A stretch of 64,000 nt of DNA from Artemia franciscana (taxonomy: Eukaryota; Arthropoda; Branchiopoda; Anostraca; Artemiidae). A program made the translations under genes and the position numbers. Within the stretch, counting starts at the first letter, position 1. Each line of letters starts with the position of its first letter. Where the stretch lies: the NCBI RefSeq assembly GCF_032884065.1, contig NC_088873.1, forward strand, positions 30,586,716 through 30,650,715. Direction: 5' to 3'. The notes beneath the pieces were generated by a model. The model saw nothing but the letters and a program-made list of their open reading frames with translations, was not told the origin of the DNA and did no database searches. This document shows positions 47,430-57,466 of this stretch, piece by piece.

Positions 47430-48460
47430 TAATCATAACATCTGAGACTAAAGAAGTCGGCAATAGAGCGGAATTTCTTGACTGCTGACCCAACACTGGG
47501 CTTTGTCAAATCCGACCCTGATCTGACCATGGATTTCGCTGACCATACTTCTCTTTCACTGCGTTCAAAATATTAGAGACTCTGATACAAAAACACCCGT
47601 TGAAGTAAAAATAGCTTTTGCTTTAAACACTTTTCGGGGAACATCTTTGCTAGAAAATTTAACAATGATCGGAGTAACTCTAGTAAAACTCTCTTCTATG
47701 GTGTGTACACGGATTACTCAAGCGGAGAAGGTATACATTAATCAAATCAAAAGACGAGATGTCAGTCACATATATTTTGCTATTTATAATGCAAGATATT
47801 GTCGTACGAGTGTCTACACAAGGTAACTGCTTTACCCCATGATAATACAAAAATATTATGCAAGGAGTCTTGATCATAATCATTAAGTTTTCTTTCTGTT
47901 CGACCAATTCTCTCGTCCAAATTTTCAATTTGAGTTCTCAGACTACTTAGTGCCTGCTCAATTTTTGCAAACTTTGGATTAAACTCGAGCGTGACAGAGC
48001 TATAAACCTGGCTGACTATATGTTCAGTAGCCTCTTTCAGTGACCTTGCGTCATTGTAGATTTCGGTCACTTTCTTTATTAAATTTCCCAGCAGATCAAT
48101 TTCGTCTTTTCCAGCTGGGCTTCAGTTGCATTTAATTGTTCGTAAATCGAGGCGATACTTGAAGAAACCGAGTTAGACCCTAATTTATCACTTACTTTCA
48201 GGGATAAAAAGTCTTAGAGAGAGCTTAGTAAATTTCAGGGGTATTAGAAAGCTCCAAAAATGTTTTTTTCAGCAAGCGTGGATGAGTCTGTCTTCTTGGG
48301 GTTGTACTCTTGAATATTCGTATCTATTAGCCTAAATTAATCGCGATTATCACAAGAAAATACCAGACAAGTCGTCTTTCCGCTTGAATCCTGTCCTATT
48401 TGCACAACTCTCACGGGCCATAGGTAGTTCTTGAATTTAGCCACCGCAAAATCAAACTAC
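47430..48460 (-). pseudogene. Retrotransposon ORF1 with N-terminal PWWP-like domain, coiled coil and RRM-like region
   Basis: Read on the minus strand from about 48455 with several frameshifts. First comes FDFAVAKFKNYLWPVRVVQI then GKTTCLVFSCDNRD (about 48455-48335), aligned with the PWWP-like frame at 1-312 (FDIALANFKNYPCWPVKI). Then STLAEKNIFGAF aligns with its C-terminal part. A heptad-rich coiled coil follows (MTEIYNDARSLKEATEHI, then IEQALSSLRTQIENLDERIG and RTERKLNDYDQDSLHNIFVL; 48070-47850). An RRM-like segment follows (VTDISSFDLINVY, then RVTPIIVKFSSKDVPRKVFK, STGVFVSESL). The C-terminus reads AVKEKYGQRNPWSDQGRI and VKKFRSIADF. The coiled-coil-to-C-terminus order is that of LINE-type ORF1 proteins (Transposase_22-like layout). 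The PWWP head is the unusual part. It would place the RNP on marked nucleosomes, but that is inference. Confidence 0.65.
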
Positions 48461-49089
48461 TTGAGACACCGCCAAATTAACAGTATCTTATAAATAGATA
48501 TGGATAAACAGAATAAAAAGACGTATCTTTGAGTGAGGGCCGAGCCTCACAAATGCATACAAGTGGATTCCAATCCGACCTGTATGACGTCAGCCCAAAA
48601 CACTTTCCTGCATATCACTGAACAGTGCACGTTAAAAAACAGGGCCTACAATTTGCCAACTTCACAATCAAATAATCGTCAAAATGAAAATAACTTCAAT
48701 CTTATTTTGCAAAACTTATTTAAGTAATTAAAAGATCCTTTACAACAACACATTTAATTCAAAGCAGTAACTAGCCCTGATCATGAACAATGTAACAAAT
48801 AATCCGATTAGTTCATATGTTGTCACTTTGAAAACTAGCTCAGAACTGGACTAGTTTAAATACTTTTCAAAATTTTTAAATTTGGATCAAACACGTTTAT
48901 TTAAATACTTTGAAGTGCTTCATATAAACAGAAAAAGAAAAATATTACCATTAAAAATTACTAAAAACTAAGATCCTTGCAGTATTTGCCGTCCCAAAGA
49001 GATTTCCTGACGGGGCTGATGATAACCTGCCTTTCCTTTTCCACCTCTATGGCGGTTAATACGGGAATGTAACATTTCAATTGTATAGA
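48461..49089. other. Stretch without recognisable gene
   Basis: AT-rich. It could include the 5' leader of the PWWP-ORF1 element, but no boundary is visible. The frame at 48533-48727 is unrecognised. Confidence 0.25.
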
Positions 49090-49285
49090 AAAGCATTTTA
49101 ATTAATTCATACTCCCCTTACCTCTTTCAACATTTATCTGAAGCCTCATGAAGAGTAAGCAGTTTGTCTACCGCTACCTATGAAGGGTAGCGGTGTAGTA
49201 ATTTCTATGAGAATTCCATTTCTAGTTTTGATGAATATTGGTCCAAGTCACTTTTTACTTCCAGTTTCTTATTACAAACTATTTG
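49090..49285 (+). repeat. Diverged hairpin-element terminal fragment
   Basis: The order tctgaagcc, gaattccatttctag-ttttg, attggtccaagtcactttttac and ttattacaaactatttgata matches the right end of the hairpin element (ttttgatac, attgagccgggtcgctcctt, gttaccacgaactgtttga). A small hairpin, ctaccgctacc/gggtagcggtag-like, lies at about 49170-49200. Confidence 0.45.
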
Positions 49286-49985
49286 ATAATATTTTCTTGT
49301 GACGAATTTTTTTTCCTCTTGGGGTTTTTATTCATTGTAATAGGACAATAAAAAAGAGGGTCAATTTGACAGCGAGATAGTAAATTTAAATTTTGTTTTT
49401 TCTTTCGCTATTCTATTTTATTGAAATTCTAAATATATAAGAGATTTACGTTCGAGGAGAAGAATTGTCCTGTTATCAAACTTGTCCACTTTACATGGCC
49501 GTTGTTGAATCAAAGCATGTTATCTCTACAGACAGGATGATTTTTGAGTATCTCTACTCCTTCTGTAAACTATTATAAGGCGTAGGAAATTGCATAAGGG
49601 CAAGTCTACATCTGTTATAATCTGCGGAAACAATAAACCTTTCTGTAATTTTGGTTTGAGTTTGATTTCCTTTTAAGATTAAATGCACAATAATTAAATA
49701 TATTATTGATTAAATAAATTGGTCCCTTTTCCAGGAATCATTGTCGTTAACAATTTACATTATTTTATTTCGTTTTGCATGCAATTTAATTGCTCTTTTT
49801 ATTTGAGAAATTTTTACTAAACGTATTTTAAATAAACTTAATCCTACGAAAAAAATATCCTGAAATATTTTCATTGTCACCCAACCACCACTGCTTTTTT
49901 GGTGTCTGCCCCCCCCCTGGAACAATTTCTGCCGGTGTCCTTTTCCTAGAGGGAATTCAATTTATCTGCGTTTTACAAGCGTTTT
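49286..49985. other. Stretch without recognisable gene
   Basis: AT-rich, apparently low-copy, with no convincing coding feature. Confidence 0.3.
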
Positions 49986-50700
49986 TAAAGAGTTTTACTG
50001 CTCTAGTCAGCCAAAGGTGTGGTTCCTCAAAAGATATCCACATATTTTAAAGAATAGGCACTCACCAGAAGTCCTCCTCCTATTATCTTAAACTTGACAA
50101 ACGAACAACCTTTATTTTTCTAAGATTTCCTCATATTCGTCTTGGTTCTTAGCTTTGTTTCTTCTCATTACGACTTGTTCCGTCCTTCCTGCTCAATTCT
50201 AGCAAATCTCTACCTTTCCATCTATGGTAGTTTTTTTTTACTTGTTTATCTAGTGTTGCAGTTTCTTAGGACATTCAAATATACTGGTTTTCTACGAAAT
50301 CGGAGTAAGTTTGATTTCCCTTTAGTAGTAGTAGTAGACAGGTTTAATATCAGAAACTTGACAGCTATCACTGATTTGTGTTTCTTTACAACATATACAA
50401 AATCAAACTACGCTTGTAAATATAAATCAAACTATAAATATTAACTCTTATTATACATTTTGAAGAAAACCGGGACGAAAGAATTAACATATCGGTTTAT
50501 TCTTGCTTTAACGGGAACTAACTTATCTTGCTTTCTCGTTATTGATGGTAGAGATGGTTGATGGTTCTCGTTCTGAGATGGTTCTTGATGGAACCATCAA
50601 GAACCATCTCAGGTTCTTGAGATTTATTCAGTCTTTGAGATTTATTGGACAAAAGAAGATTCAAACCTTTAAAGAAATTGAGTTACTCAAAGGAAGTAAA
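49986..50700. repeat. Penelope-flank paralogue lacking the coding segment
   Basis: Left part (49990-50045) and right part (50155-50690) match 30660-30720 and 31770-32140 respectively. The intervening ~1 kb with Penelope-like coding sequence is absent here. The 50142-50444 frame is a translation of this repeat. Confidence 0.55.
50574..50611. repeat. Perfect 18-bp-arm palindrome
   Basis: tgagatggttcttgatgg and its exact reverse complement are separated by two A. A related half-copy (gagatggttgatggttc) lies just upstream at 50551-50567. Confidence 0.9.
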
Positions 50701-51992
50701 TTTATAAAGCATAAAAGAAAATCTTAATGAGGCATTTTATAATACTTCGTCGGTGAATACCTGAGCACCATTTTGTTTTTTTTTTAAATTAAAATCTACA
50801 CTCTAGGAGCAGTGCCTACCTTGTTATTTATATGGAGCTTGGCATTCTTGACCTTTCCCATTATTTGATTTATGACGATCAAGGGCAAGCTAGGGATCTT
50901 TTGTACCTTGACTGGTACAAAAGATGATTCTGATTTTCTAGCTCCTGGACTATGAAACTTAACTTTACGAACTATTCTACAAATTATTCATCTTTGAAGG
51001 AATTGTTGCCTTATCTTCTCCAGTATACTCCTTCAGTATGCTTGAAATACAATTAGTTTATAGTTTGAATCAATACTATCAAAAAATACAAAATATAAAC
51101 TATTGACAGGCCTACAGGCACATCCCATTTCAGCGCAATAAGCTAGTAAATTTGCTGTCAAAAAATATACCAAAAATACAGCCCTTTTGAGGATCAGAGT
51201 AATTTGTTCGTGGTTTCCTAGCTCTACCAATAATGAAAAGGAACTTCGACTTCCAGGCACTGGGTGAAGTTTTGGTTGTTTTTTTCCATTAGTTTTTAAA
51301 CCCGGAGTAAGGAAGCAGCAAAGTATTTGTATTCAAATAATGCATCACAAACATTTTTATTGCGAAATTGAGTAAGTAACGTGGCTGCCTAAAATCTGTA
51401 GTTGTTATCGATATTGTAAAAAAAAGTATTTTTGAAATCGAAATAGTAATAGAACCAAGACATCAAGGTGAAATCCTCATTATAATTAAAATGGTGGTAT
51501 GATTTTGGAATCAGCCCATCACTACCTAATTACCCAGTTGGCCAAAAATTTAAAACGGTAATGAAAACAAGAAGGCATCTATTTTAGTGAGTCCACTCAC
51601 AATAGTGATAATAATAGCGATGAACTGCTAATTCATCAATTTTGTCGATTATTCTCTGCTCCTTTGTATATTTCAAAAAATAATTTTTAAGTGGGTGAGA
51701 GTATTTTTCATAGAATGCTCCAGCGTTTTGTTTTGTGGTAGCGAATCAAGTCACCGATTCAATTTCTCTGTATCTTCAGGGTGCCATAGTTTCCATACTT
51801 AAACGCTTTAAACCCTAAACCCGTCATCTGAATTGGATTTTTTCTAAGATTATGAATTTATCTTTTTTTTATTTCTGAATTTATTTCTAAGTGTTGAGAA
51901 GACAGCGAAAATTGATCAAAAATAGCCTATCTAAATTTATGAAAATTTCTAGACTCCTTTGTTGGTAGTGCTACATGCGTGGTTTGTCCTTT
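50701..51992. other. AT-rich stretch, possible 3' flank of a host gene
   Basis: No repeat family or coding motif was recognised. The frame at 51033-51260 on the minus strand is unrecognised. It may be intergenic DNA downstream of the exon at 52289-52422. Confidence 0.25.
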
Positions 51993-51998
51993 TTTATT
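51993..51998 (-). promoter_or_regulatory. Candidate polyadenylation signal AATAAA
   Basis: On the minus strand, AATAAA lies about 290 nt downstream of the stop codon of the putative terminal exon, in the context gtgaataaaaaagg. Such hexamers are common by chance in AT-rich DNA. Confidence 0.3.
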
Positions 51999-52288
51999 CA
52001 CAACGGCCAAGAAAATGAACAACATTTGAAACGAAGTATTTCATCGGGCTTTAGCACGAATGTAACGACAGTTAAGAAAAGACAGCTGACACTGTAATCA
52101 GAATAGAAATATAGCCAGGATATCTGTTACCTCGAAAATACCTTAGTTTTATACGAATCAATACATGAGTTTTTGAATAAACACAAGGAATAAAAAAAAA
52201 CACGAGGAAATTTGCCAGTCATGTTTAAAATTCATTACTTATTAACTTGTAACTTTTCAAAAAATACATCATCATGTCTGTTCAGTGG

Positions 52289-52422
52289 TTATGCAACTGT
52301 ATTAATCCCAGCGGTTGAAATGCACGGTATTTGGTTGTAATTTAGACAGAAGCCATCAGACAAATCCGTTTCAGCCTCGAAATTATCGGTATGGACACGA
52401 ACTTCAAAAGGCTTGGATGTAC
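52289..52422 (-). CDS. Putative 3'-terminal exon of a CUB-domain protein
   Basis: A 3' splice site (polypyrimidine-like tract, ttattgctttcag) ends at 52423. The following frame, in phase 1, is open for 44 codons to a TAA at 52289-52291. It reads SKPFEVRVHTDNFEAE, then GFCLNYNQIPC, then a 10-residue tail. The pattern 'PFxVxVxTD ... GFxLxYxQxPC' is the last strands and the final cysteine of arthropod CUB domains (family knowledge). CUB domains are extracellular, so the gene product would be secreted or membrane-bound; what else it carries cannot be seen. Upstream exons should lie at higher coordinates on the minus strand. None was found before the repeats starting at 52855, so the gene is either interrupted or has long introns, or this is a retained exon of a dead gene. 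Confidence 0.55.
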
Positions 52423-52854
52423 CTGAAAGCAATAAGATTCTAAGTTTCTAAAAAAAATTAAATAAAAAATTAATGCTCGTATTGACATTACATTGAATTT
52501 GTTTTACTTTTGATTTAATTATTTTTAAAAACCTTGTTTTTTGGCAAAAGCCTGATAACCAAAACGAACCATAATTGGACTTTATGTTTTACCTGGAAAA
52601 TGAAATGTGGAATTACAAGGGGTAGTTGTATGCTAAATTTCAAAATGCTACCAGAAGTTTTCTCCACGCATATTTTTTGTTAAGAAGTTCTTTATAAGTT
52701 GCTAGCTTAAGGAAATTTGGATTTTTTGATATTATTAAAGAGCTGTGAGAGAGACGAAAATTCTACAGATTTGTTTGCTGTTTTAAAAAATCCAAAATAA
52801 TTTTTCTGCAACTCGCAGGCTATACATGATGATTTTTTGAAATCTTAAATCTGA
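52423..52854. other. Putative intron sequence upstream of the CUB exon
   Basis: AT-rich. A ~60-bp piece (52628-52690, atgctaccagaagttttctccacgcatattttttgttaaga, here abbreviated atgctaccagaa / cacgcatattttttg) matches the sequence just before each gypsy LTR at 53345-53395 and 56795-56845. Confidence 0.4.
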
Positions 52855-53005
52855 AACGTCCTCACACGCCCTTTTCCCCAAAAGAAATCCGATCGAAATT
52901 CTGAGATGATCATCTTGTTCAAAGTAGTCCGAAGGCCAACTAACTTTGTCTCTGGGGTTGACAAGGCACTCCAGAGTCCATGACGCAAGAACAGTAGGGT
53001 GATTT
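52855..53005 (-). repeat. Diverged hairpin-element body fragment
   Basis: Order ccgatcgaaattctgagat, catcttgttcaaagtagtc and aactaactttgtctctgggg parallels ggatcaaaattctgagatag, ccattttattcagcgtagtc and aactatgtctttaggg of the copy at 32135-33762. Confidence 0.5.
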
Positions 53006-53032
53006 TATTTAAGATCATTACCAACTTATTGT

Positions 53033-53100
53033 TGATAGATAGATAGATAGATTTATTCACACGAAAGCCCAATTGGGCCATGGTGACTTACACAAAACAA
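53033..53100 (-). repeat. Retroposon 3' end with (TATC)n tail
   Basis: On the minus strand, gtaagtcaccatggcccaat and tgggctttcgtgtgaataaa lead into (TATC)n (plus: gatagatagatagatag at 53037-53052). This has the layout of a LINE or SINE 3' end. The rest of the element was not recognised. Confidence 0.45.
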
Positions 53101-53424
53101 GCGAAAAAAATACAGCAACAAACATAGACTGAAAAGACATAAAATTAACTATTTAAGAAAACATCACGATACCTCATACATACACGGACGAACTTTCCAA
53201 TATTGATTATGCTCAAGTAACACCTACTTCTCAAAAGTTCCAAAATCCAATCTCTCCCCCAAACCTCCCTACCAAATATTTCCAAGCGCAACTCTCTCAA
53301 ATCCCCTAAAAAATGATACAAAGACTGAAGATGCTAAATTTGAAAATGCTACCAGAATTTTTCTTCACGCATATTTTTTGTTAAGAAATTGATATAGGTC
53401 AAACCTGATACAGATCAGGTTTCG

Positions 53425-53566
53425 TGTCGAGAGACTAAAAAGTCAGATATACCGTAGTGGTAAACTGTGCTCCGTTGAATGAAATAAGTTCGTTAGCTAC
53501 CAGAGTTAAGTGTAATTATATTAGTTGAGTTGCATAAAACGTGGGTTCTCTATACGGATTACGAAA
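53425..53566 (+). repeat. 5' LTR-like repeat, unit 1
   Basis: Starts tgtcgagagactaaaaagtc and ends ttctctatacggattacgaaa, matching (with indels) the 3' LTR at 55878-56035. If the LTR begins at tgtggtgatt right after the purine tract, as at 55824, this copy is shortened at its 5' side. Confidence 0.7.
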
Positions 53567-53570
53567 TAAG

Positions 53571-53588
53571 TGGCGTCAGAAGTGGGAT
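53571..53588 (+). other. Primer-binding site candidate, unit 1
   Basis: TGGCGTCAGAAGTGGGAT begins four bases after the LTR end. TGG plus a tRNA-3'-end complement at this place is the classic retrotransposon primer site. Unit 2 has TGGTGTCAGAAGTGGGAT, a form I associate with tRNA-Leu primers, but the tRNA is not verified. Confidence 0.65.
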
Positions 53589-53778
53589 ACTCAACTGAAT
53601 AAAGTGAAACTTGAATTTTTTCGCTGATTAAATTGTAGCATAAATTAAGGTAAAGAACCCACCATTTTCGTAACATTTAGTGCTGTTAAAAAGATACTTT
53701 TTGGATTTTATTATCGTTATCTCCATCCATATATCTCTAAATTGTGGATAGTATTAAACGTTAACTAAATAAAAAAAA

Positions 53779-54018
53779 CTAGTTTTTTTTTAACTGAAAG
53801 TAAGGAGTGACATTCAAACTTAAAATGAACAGAAATTACTCCGTATATGAAATGAGTCGTCCTCTCTGCAGTCCCTCGCTCCTTACGCTAAAGTTTTTAA
53901 TTGTTTTAAAAAGTAGAACTGTGGCAAAGAGTCAAACTTTAGCGTAAAGAGGGAGGAATTGCGGAGGGGACAAACCATTTCATATACGGAGTATTTTCTG
54001 TTCGTTTTAAGTTTTAAC
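53779..54018. repeat. Hairpin-element hairpin inserted in gypsy gag, unit 1
   Basis: Hairpin A of the hairpin element, minus orientation judged by its loop (attgttttaaaaagtagaac). The arms share private changes: actccgtatatgaaatg on the left and catttcatatacggagta on the right. It ends abruptly at tttaacg, after which gag coding sequence (tatcgcctgaaacc) begins. Confidence 0.8.
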
Positions 54019-54545
54019 GTATCGCCTGAAACCTATTGCCAGTTATTCCGTGCGATACAGAAGGAGGCAGACCAGTCATTTACCGACTACGGTAAGAAGC
54101 TAGAGCAGCTGCTGACCAAATGGTTGGACGTCGCTGACTACAGATTGATCACGACCGTAGATTGGCTGTGAACGAAGATAGGTGATATCCTTAGAGAAAT
54201 GGTGGTTGAACAATATGCCACTTCCATTAGAAATGAACAACTACGCGTTTGTTCTAGAGAACTTGAGGAACCGGCTCCCGTTACTGTCTGCAAGGTGGCT
54301 GAAAACTTCTTTCTAGCCCACGAAGATGACAGAAGCGAAGGATTGAATGGAAGCTCATATCAGTCCTCAAGGGAGGAAATGGCTCCAAAGGAAGCATAAC
54401 TAGTTGAATCTGCGAACAAGCCAGTGAATAAACTAGATCCAGGAGTAAAGACGTTTCGCGCAAGAAAATTAACAGAGGGGCAAGAGGTTGTTTCAACTGT
54501 GGAAAGTTTGGTCACAAAGTTATTGACTCTAGGGAACCAAGGAGG
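54019..54545 (+). pseudogene. Ty3/gypsy gag remnant, unit 1
   Basis: Frames 54019-54171 and 54199-54399 read FRAIQKEADQSFTDYGKKLE, LLTKWLDV, a stop, VVEQYATSIRNEQLRVC and VAENFFLAHED, the helical capsid-like Gag seen in gypsy and related SCAN-type proteins. After another stop a nucleocapsid knuckle follows at about 54487-54528: CFNCGKFGHKVIDS, a CX2CX4HX4C knuckle whose last Cys is Ser. The N-terminus is replaced by the hairpin insertion, so the ATG at 53959 lies in the hairpin and is not the gag start. Confidence 0.8.
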
Positions 54546-54553
54546 TGACAAAA

Positions 54554-54722
54554 CTTGTTGTCTCGCAGTCTAAGCCCGGAAGAAAGAATCAAGCCAAGAT
54601 TTCGTGTCAGGGGTGTGATAGATGGTAAGCCAGCATAGTTCCTTATTCACAGTGGAGCAACCATCACTATAGTCCATGGAAGGTACACTGGAAGCCTGGG
54701 TGGCACTGGAAACCTTCAATAA
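54554..54722 (+). pseudogene. Retroviral-type aspartic protease remnant, unit 1
   Basis: Reads SLSPEERIKPRFRV, then a stop, FLIHSGATITIVHGRY. The active-site motif is normally D-S/T-G; here it is HSG, so the catalytic Asp is lost. The frame jumps into GTGNLQ, where a ~475-bp deletion relative to unit 2 joins it to the integrase leader. No reverse transcriptase or RNase H follows. Confidence 0.75.
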
Positions 54723-54734
54723 CAAGAATTTACA

Positions 54735-55404
54735 ATGACAAAGTGTTTCACTCTGACTAGCTCAGGCCAGGGTTTCGAGATCATCGATGGTCTGCTCTAC
54801 AGGAAGATGGAGACTAGGTGGGACAATGAAGAGAATACACAGCTGGTAATTCCCAAGCCTTGTATGTCGTTTGTGTTAAGAGTCGTCCATGATTCCCCAA
54901 TGAGCAGCTACACCGGAGTTGCACGCACTCGGGTTGGATCACTCATAGGTTCTTCTGGCCAGGGGTAGCGTCAGAATGTCAAACGGTTTGTACCTACTGG
55001 TGAGCTGCCAGCTAGTGGCACGGCTTAAGCAAAATGAACTGGTCCCCATGTTACGACTACCGGTCATTGAAGAGCCTTTCAGGAGGATTGCAGTAGACAT
55101 TGTGGGACCATTGGTACCATCTGGGAACGGTAATCAATTTCTTATGGTGGTATCAGATTTTTGCACTCAGTATCTCGATGCAGTACCCTTAAGATATATG
55201 AAATGCCAGGAAAATTATAGAAACATTTGAGCAGTGCCTCTGTCGGGTTGGTGTTTCAGAAGAAACCTTGACAGACCAGGGTTCGAATTTTGTCACTAAG
55301 AGCTTACACGACGTATACAAAATTCACAAAGTAAAACCTATACGGACATCACCCTTTCATCCACAAACAGATGGGCAGGTTAAAAACTTAAAGGAAATTG
55401 GTTG
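54735..55404 (+). pseudogene. Gypsy integrase remnant, unit 1
   Basis: The N-terminal zinc region (GLLYRKMETRWDNEEN, then RVVHDSPMSSYTGVARTRV, second His lost) is followed after frameshifts by the core: RRIAVDIVGPLVPSGNGNQF (first catalytic Asp), then TLTDQGSNF (second Asp, present), then HPQTDGQVKNLKEIG. The third catalytic residue, Glu in most families and in unit 2 (GLVENL), is Lys here. Integrase inserts the cDNA; this copy cannot. Confidence 0.85.
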
Positions 55405-55439
55405 AAATACCTTCCGTTCCAAAAGGATAGTCAGCAGAA

Positions 55440-55745
55440 GGACATCGAACTCACTCATTTTTTAACTTACAAGTCACTAGCCAAGCAGATGAAAAAGGAG
55501 CCTATTTTGAGCTACGGGACGGTCTTTTATATCGGCATACCAAAAGAAAAGATGGTTTGACTCATTTCCAACTGGTGGTCCCAGAGGACTAATGTTCTCA
55601 GCTAATCCTGCAATCTCATTTCTTGAACTCCCCTAAAGTTGGTTCATCTAGGTCGTAACGCAACAACTAAGATTTTACTTGCTTACTTCCTTTGGCCCGA
55701 CATCTACAATCAAATCAAGAGCGAACTGGATTCGTGTTCATGATT
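55440..55745 (+). pseudogene. Second integrase N-terminal (H2C2) fragment, unit 1
   Basis: Downstream of the integrase stop the frame reads YFELRDGLLYRHTKRKDGLT, then HFQLVVPED, a stop, and after a frameshift residues matching 'HFLNSPKVG ... FWPDIYNQIKSELDSC'. This is another H2C2-type start of a gypsy integrase, of a different sequence from the first. It suggests the element is a mosaic of two gypsy relatives. Confidence 0.55.
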
Positions 55746-55877
55746 AGGAAGCAAAGCGTTTGAAGAATATGCTGTGAAAGTAAAAAAAGTGTTACCTTAC
55801 GTAAAAGTCAAAGGAAGAAGGAATGTGGTGATTCAATCTAAAATCATTTACTAACTTATTATATAGATCACGTTTCG

Positions 55878-56035
55878 TGTCGATAGACTAAAAAGTCAGA
55901 TGTACGAGAGTGGTGAATTGCGCTCCGTTGAATGAAATAAGTTAGTTAGCTACCAGAGTTAAGAGTGATTGAATCATTGTTATATGTTGCACAGTAGAGG
56001 GAATAAAACTTGTGTTCTCTATACGGATTACGACA
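55878..56035 (+). repeat. 3' LTR-like repeat, unit 1
   Basis: tgtcgatagactaaaaagtc to ctctatacggattacgaca. A purine tract (aaaggaagaaggaa, 55810-55823) lies just upstream; an LTR start at tgtggtgatt (55824) would give ~212 bp. It is closer to the 3' LTR of unit 2 than to the 5' LTR of its own unit. Confidence 0.7.
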
Positions 56036-56059
56036 GATGTAAGTTACACGAGTTGCTTG

Positions 56060-56634
56060 TTATTAACATATAAGGCTTTTCATTGGGAAAAAGGGGTTAT
56101 TTTGATCCTAGATCTCCTAAAGGGCTTAAGATATTAAGGTGAACTTTAAAGAAATGCTGAAATGGTAGGCAAGACACAATCAAACACACTATGACCATAA
56201 CGGCTGCGAAAGGACATATCAGCAATATCCAAGGAACGGCTAAGGGCATTAAGCTGAAACTTTAAGGGTATTTTGAGAGGGATGTTGAAAGACGATCAGA
56301 GGGGAAATAGCTCCGTCTATATTTTTCAAATATCCTTTCTCTTCAATACCGAAAGAAATTTTGAAAAATCTAGTTTCCTGAAAACCTTCAAAGATTTAGT
56401 AACTATGCCCCTGGGGATGCCATATCCCCCACAGCCCCGAGGCAAGGATAGTAAATTATGCAATTTGCACATTGTATGCATGCACGATTTATCAAAAGAA
56501 CTTTATCAAAAGAACAATGTCTAAGGAACAGCTGAGGGTATTAAGTTAATAGTTCCATGACATATTCAGGGGAATGTTGAAGAATAATCAGAGGTAACCA
56601 GCCCCTCTTGTCCTTTTCGAAGCACCACCTCAAC
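56060..56634. repeat. Unit 1 downstream flank (tandem family + hairpin-body-like piece)
   Basis: Contains caaggaacggctaagggcat of the ~120-bp family. Then comes a piece with gtaactatgcccctggggat, ccccacagccccgaggcaa and attatgcaatttgc, distantly like the hairpin-element body. Repeated at 59970-60540. Confidence 0.6.
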
Positions 56635-56876
56635 ACATTCCAATATTACTTATACTTAAGTAACACCTACTTCTCAAAATTTCCAAAATCCAATCCCTCC
56701 ACTCAACCTCCCTACCAAATTATTTCAAGCGCAACTTCCTCAAATCCCTACAATACCCTAAGAAATGATACAAAGACTGAAAATACTAAATTTAAAAATG
56801 CAACCAGAATTTTTCTTCACGCATATTTTTTGTTAAGAAATTGATATAGGTCAAACCTGATACAGATCAGGTTTCG

Positions 56877-57018
56877 TGTCGAGAGACTAAAAAGTCAGAT
56901 ATACAGGATTGGTGAATTACGCTCTGCTAAATGAAATAAGTTAGTTAGCAACCAGAGTTAAGTGTAATTATATTAGTTGAGGAGTATAAAACGTGGGTTC
57001 TCTATACAGATTACGACA
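56877..57018 (+). repeat. 5' LTR-like repeat, unit 2
   Basis: Counterpart of 53425-53566, ending gattacgaca and followed by taag and the primer-binding site at 57023-57040 (TGGTGTCAGAAGTGGGAT). Confidence 0.7.
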
Positions 57019-57022
57019 TAAG

Positions 57023-57040
57023 TGGTGTCAGAAGTGGGAT
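57023..57040 (+). other. Primer-binding site candidate, unit 2
   Basis: TGGTGTCAGAAGTGGGAT; one base different from unit 1. Confidence 0.65.
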
Positions 57041-57227
57041 ACTCAACTGAATAAAGTGAAACTTGGATTTTTGCTCATTAAATTGTAGCATAAATTAAGG
57101 TAAAGAACCCAACACATTCGTAACATTTAGTGCTGTTAAAAAGATACTTTTTGGATTTTATTATCGTTATCTCCATCCATATATCTCTAAATTGTGGATA
57201 GTATTAAACGTTAACTAAATAAAAAAA

Positions 57228-57466
57228 CTAGTTTTTTATAAATGAAAGTAAGGAGCGACATTAAAACTTAAAATGAACAGAAATTACTCCGTATATGAAA
57301 TGAGTTGTCCCCTCTGCAGTCCCTTACTCCTTACGCTAAAGTTTTTAATTGTTTTAAAAAGTAGAACTGTGGCAAAGAGTCAGACTTTAGCGTAAAGAGG
57401 GAGGAATTGCGGAGGGGACAAACCATTTCATATACGGAGTATTTTCTGTTCGTTTTAAGTTTTAAC
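57228..57466. repeat. Hairpin-element hairpin inserted in gypsy gag, unit 2
   Basis: Same insertion point and same shared arm changes as unit 1, so it pre-dates the tandem duplication. Confidence 0.8.
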
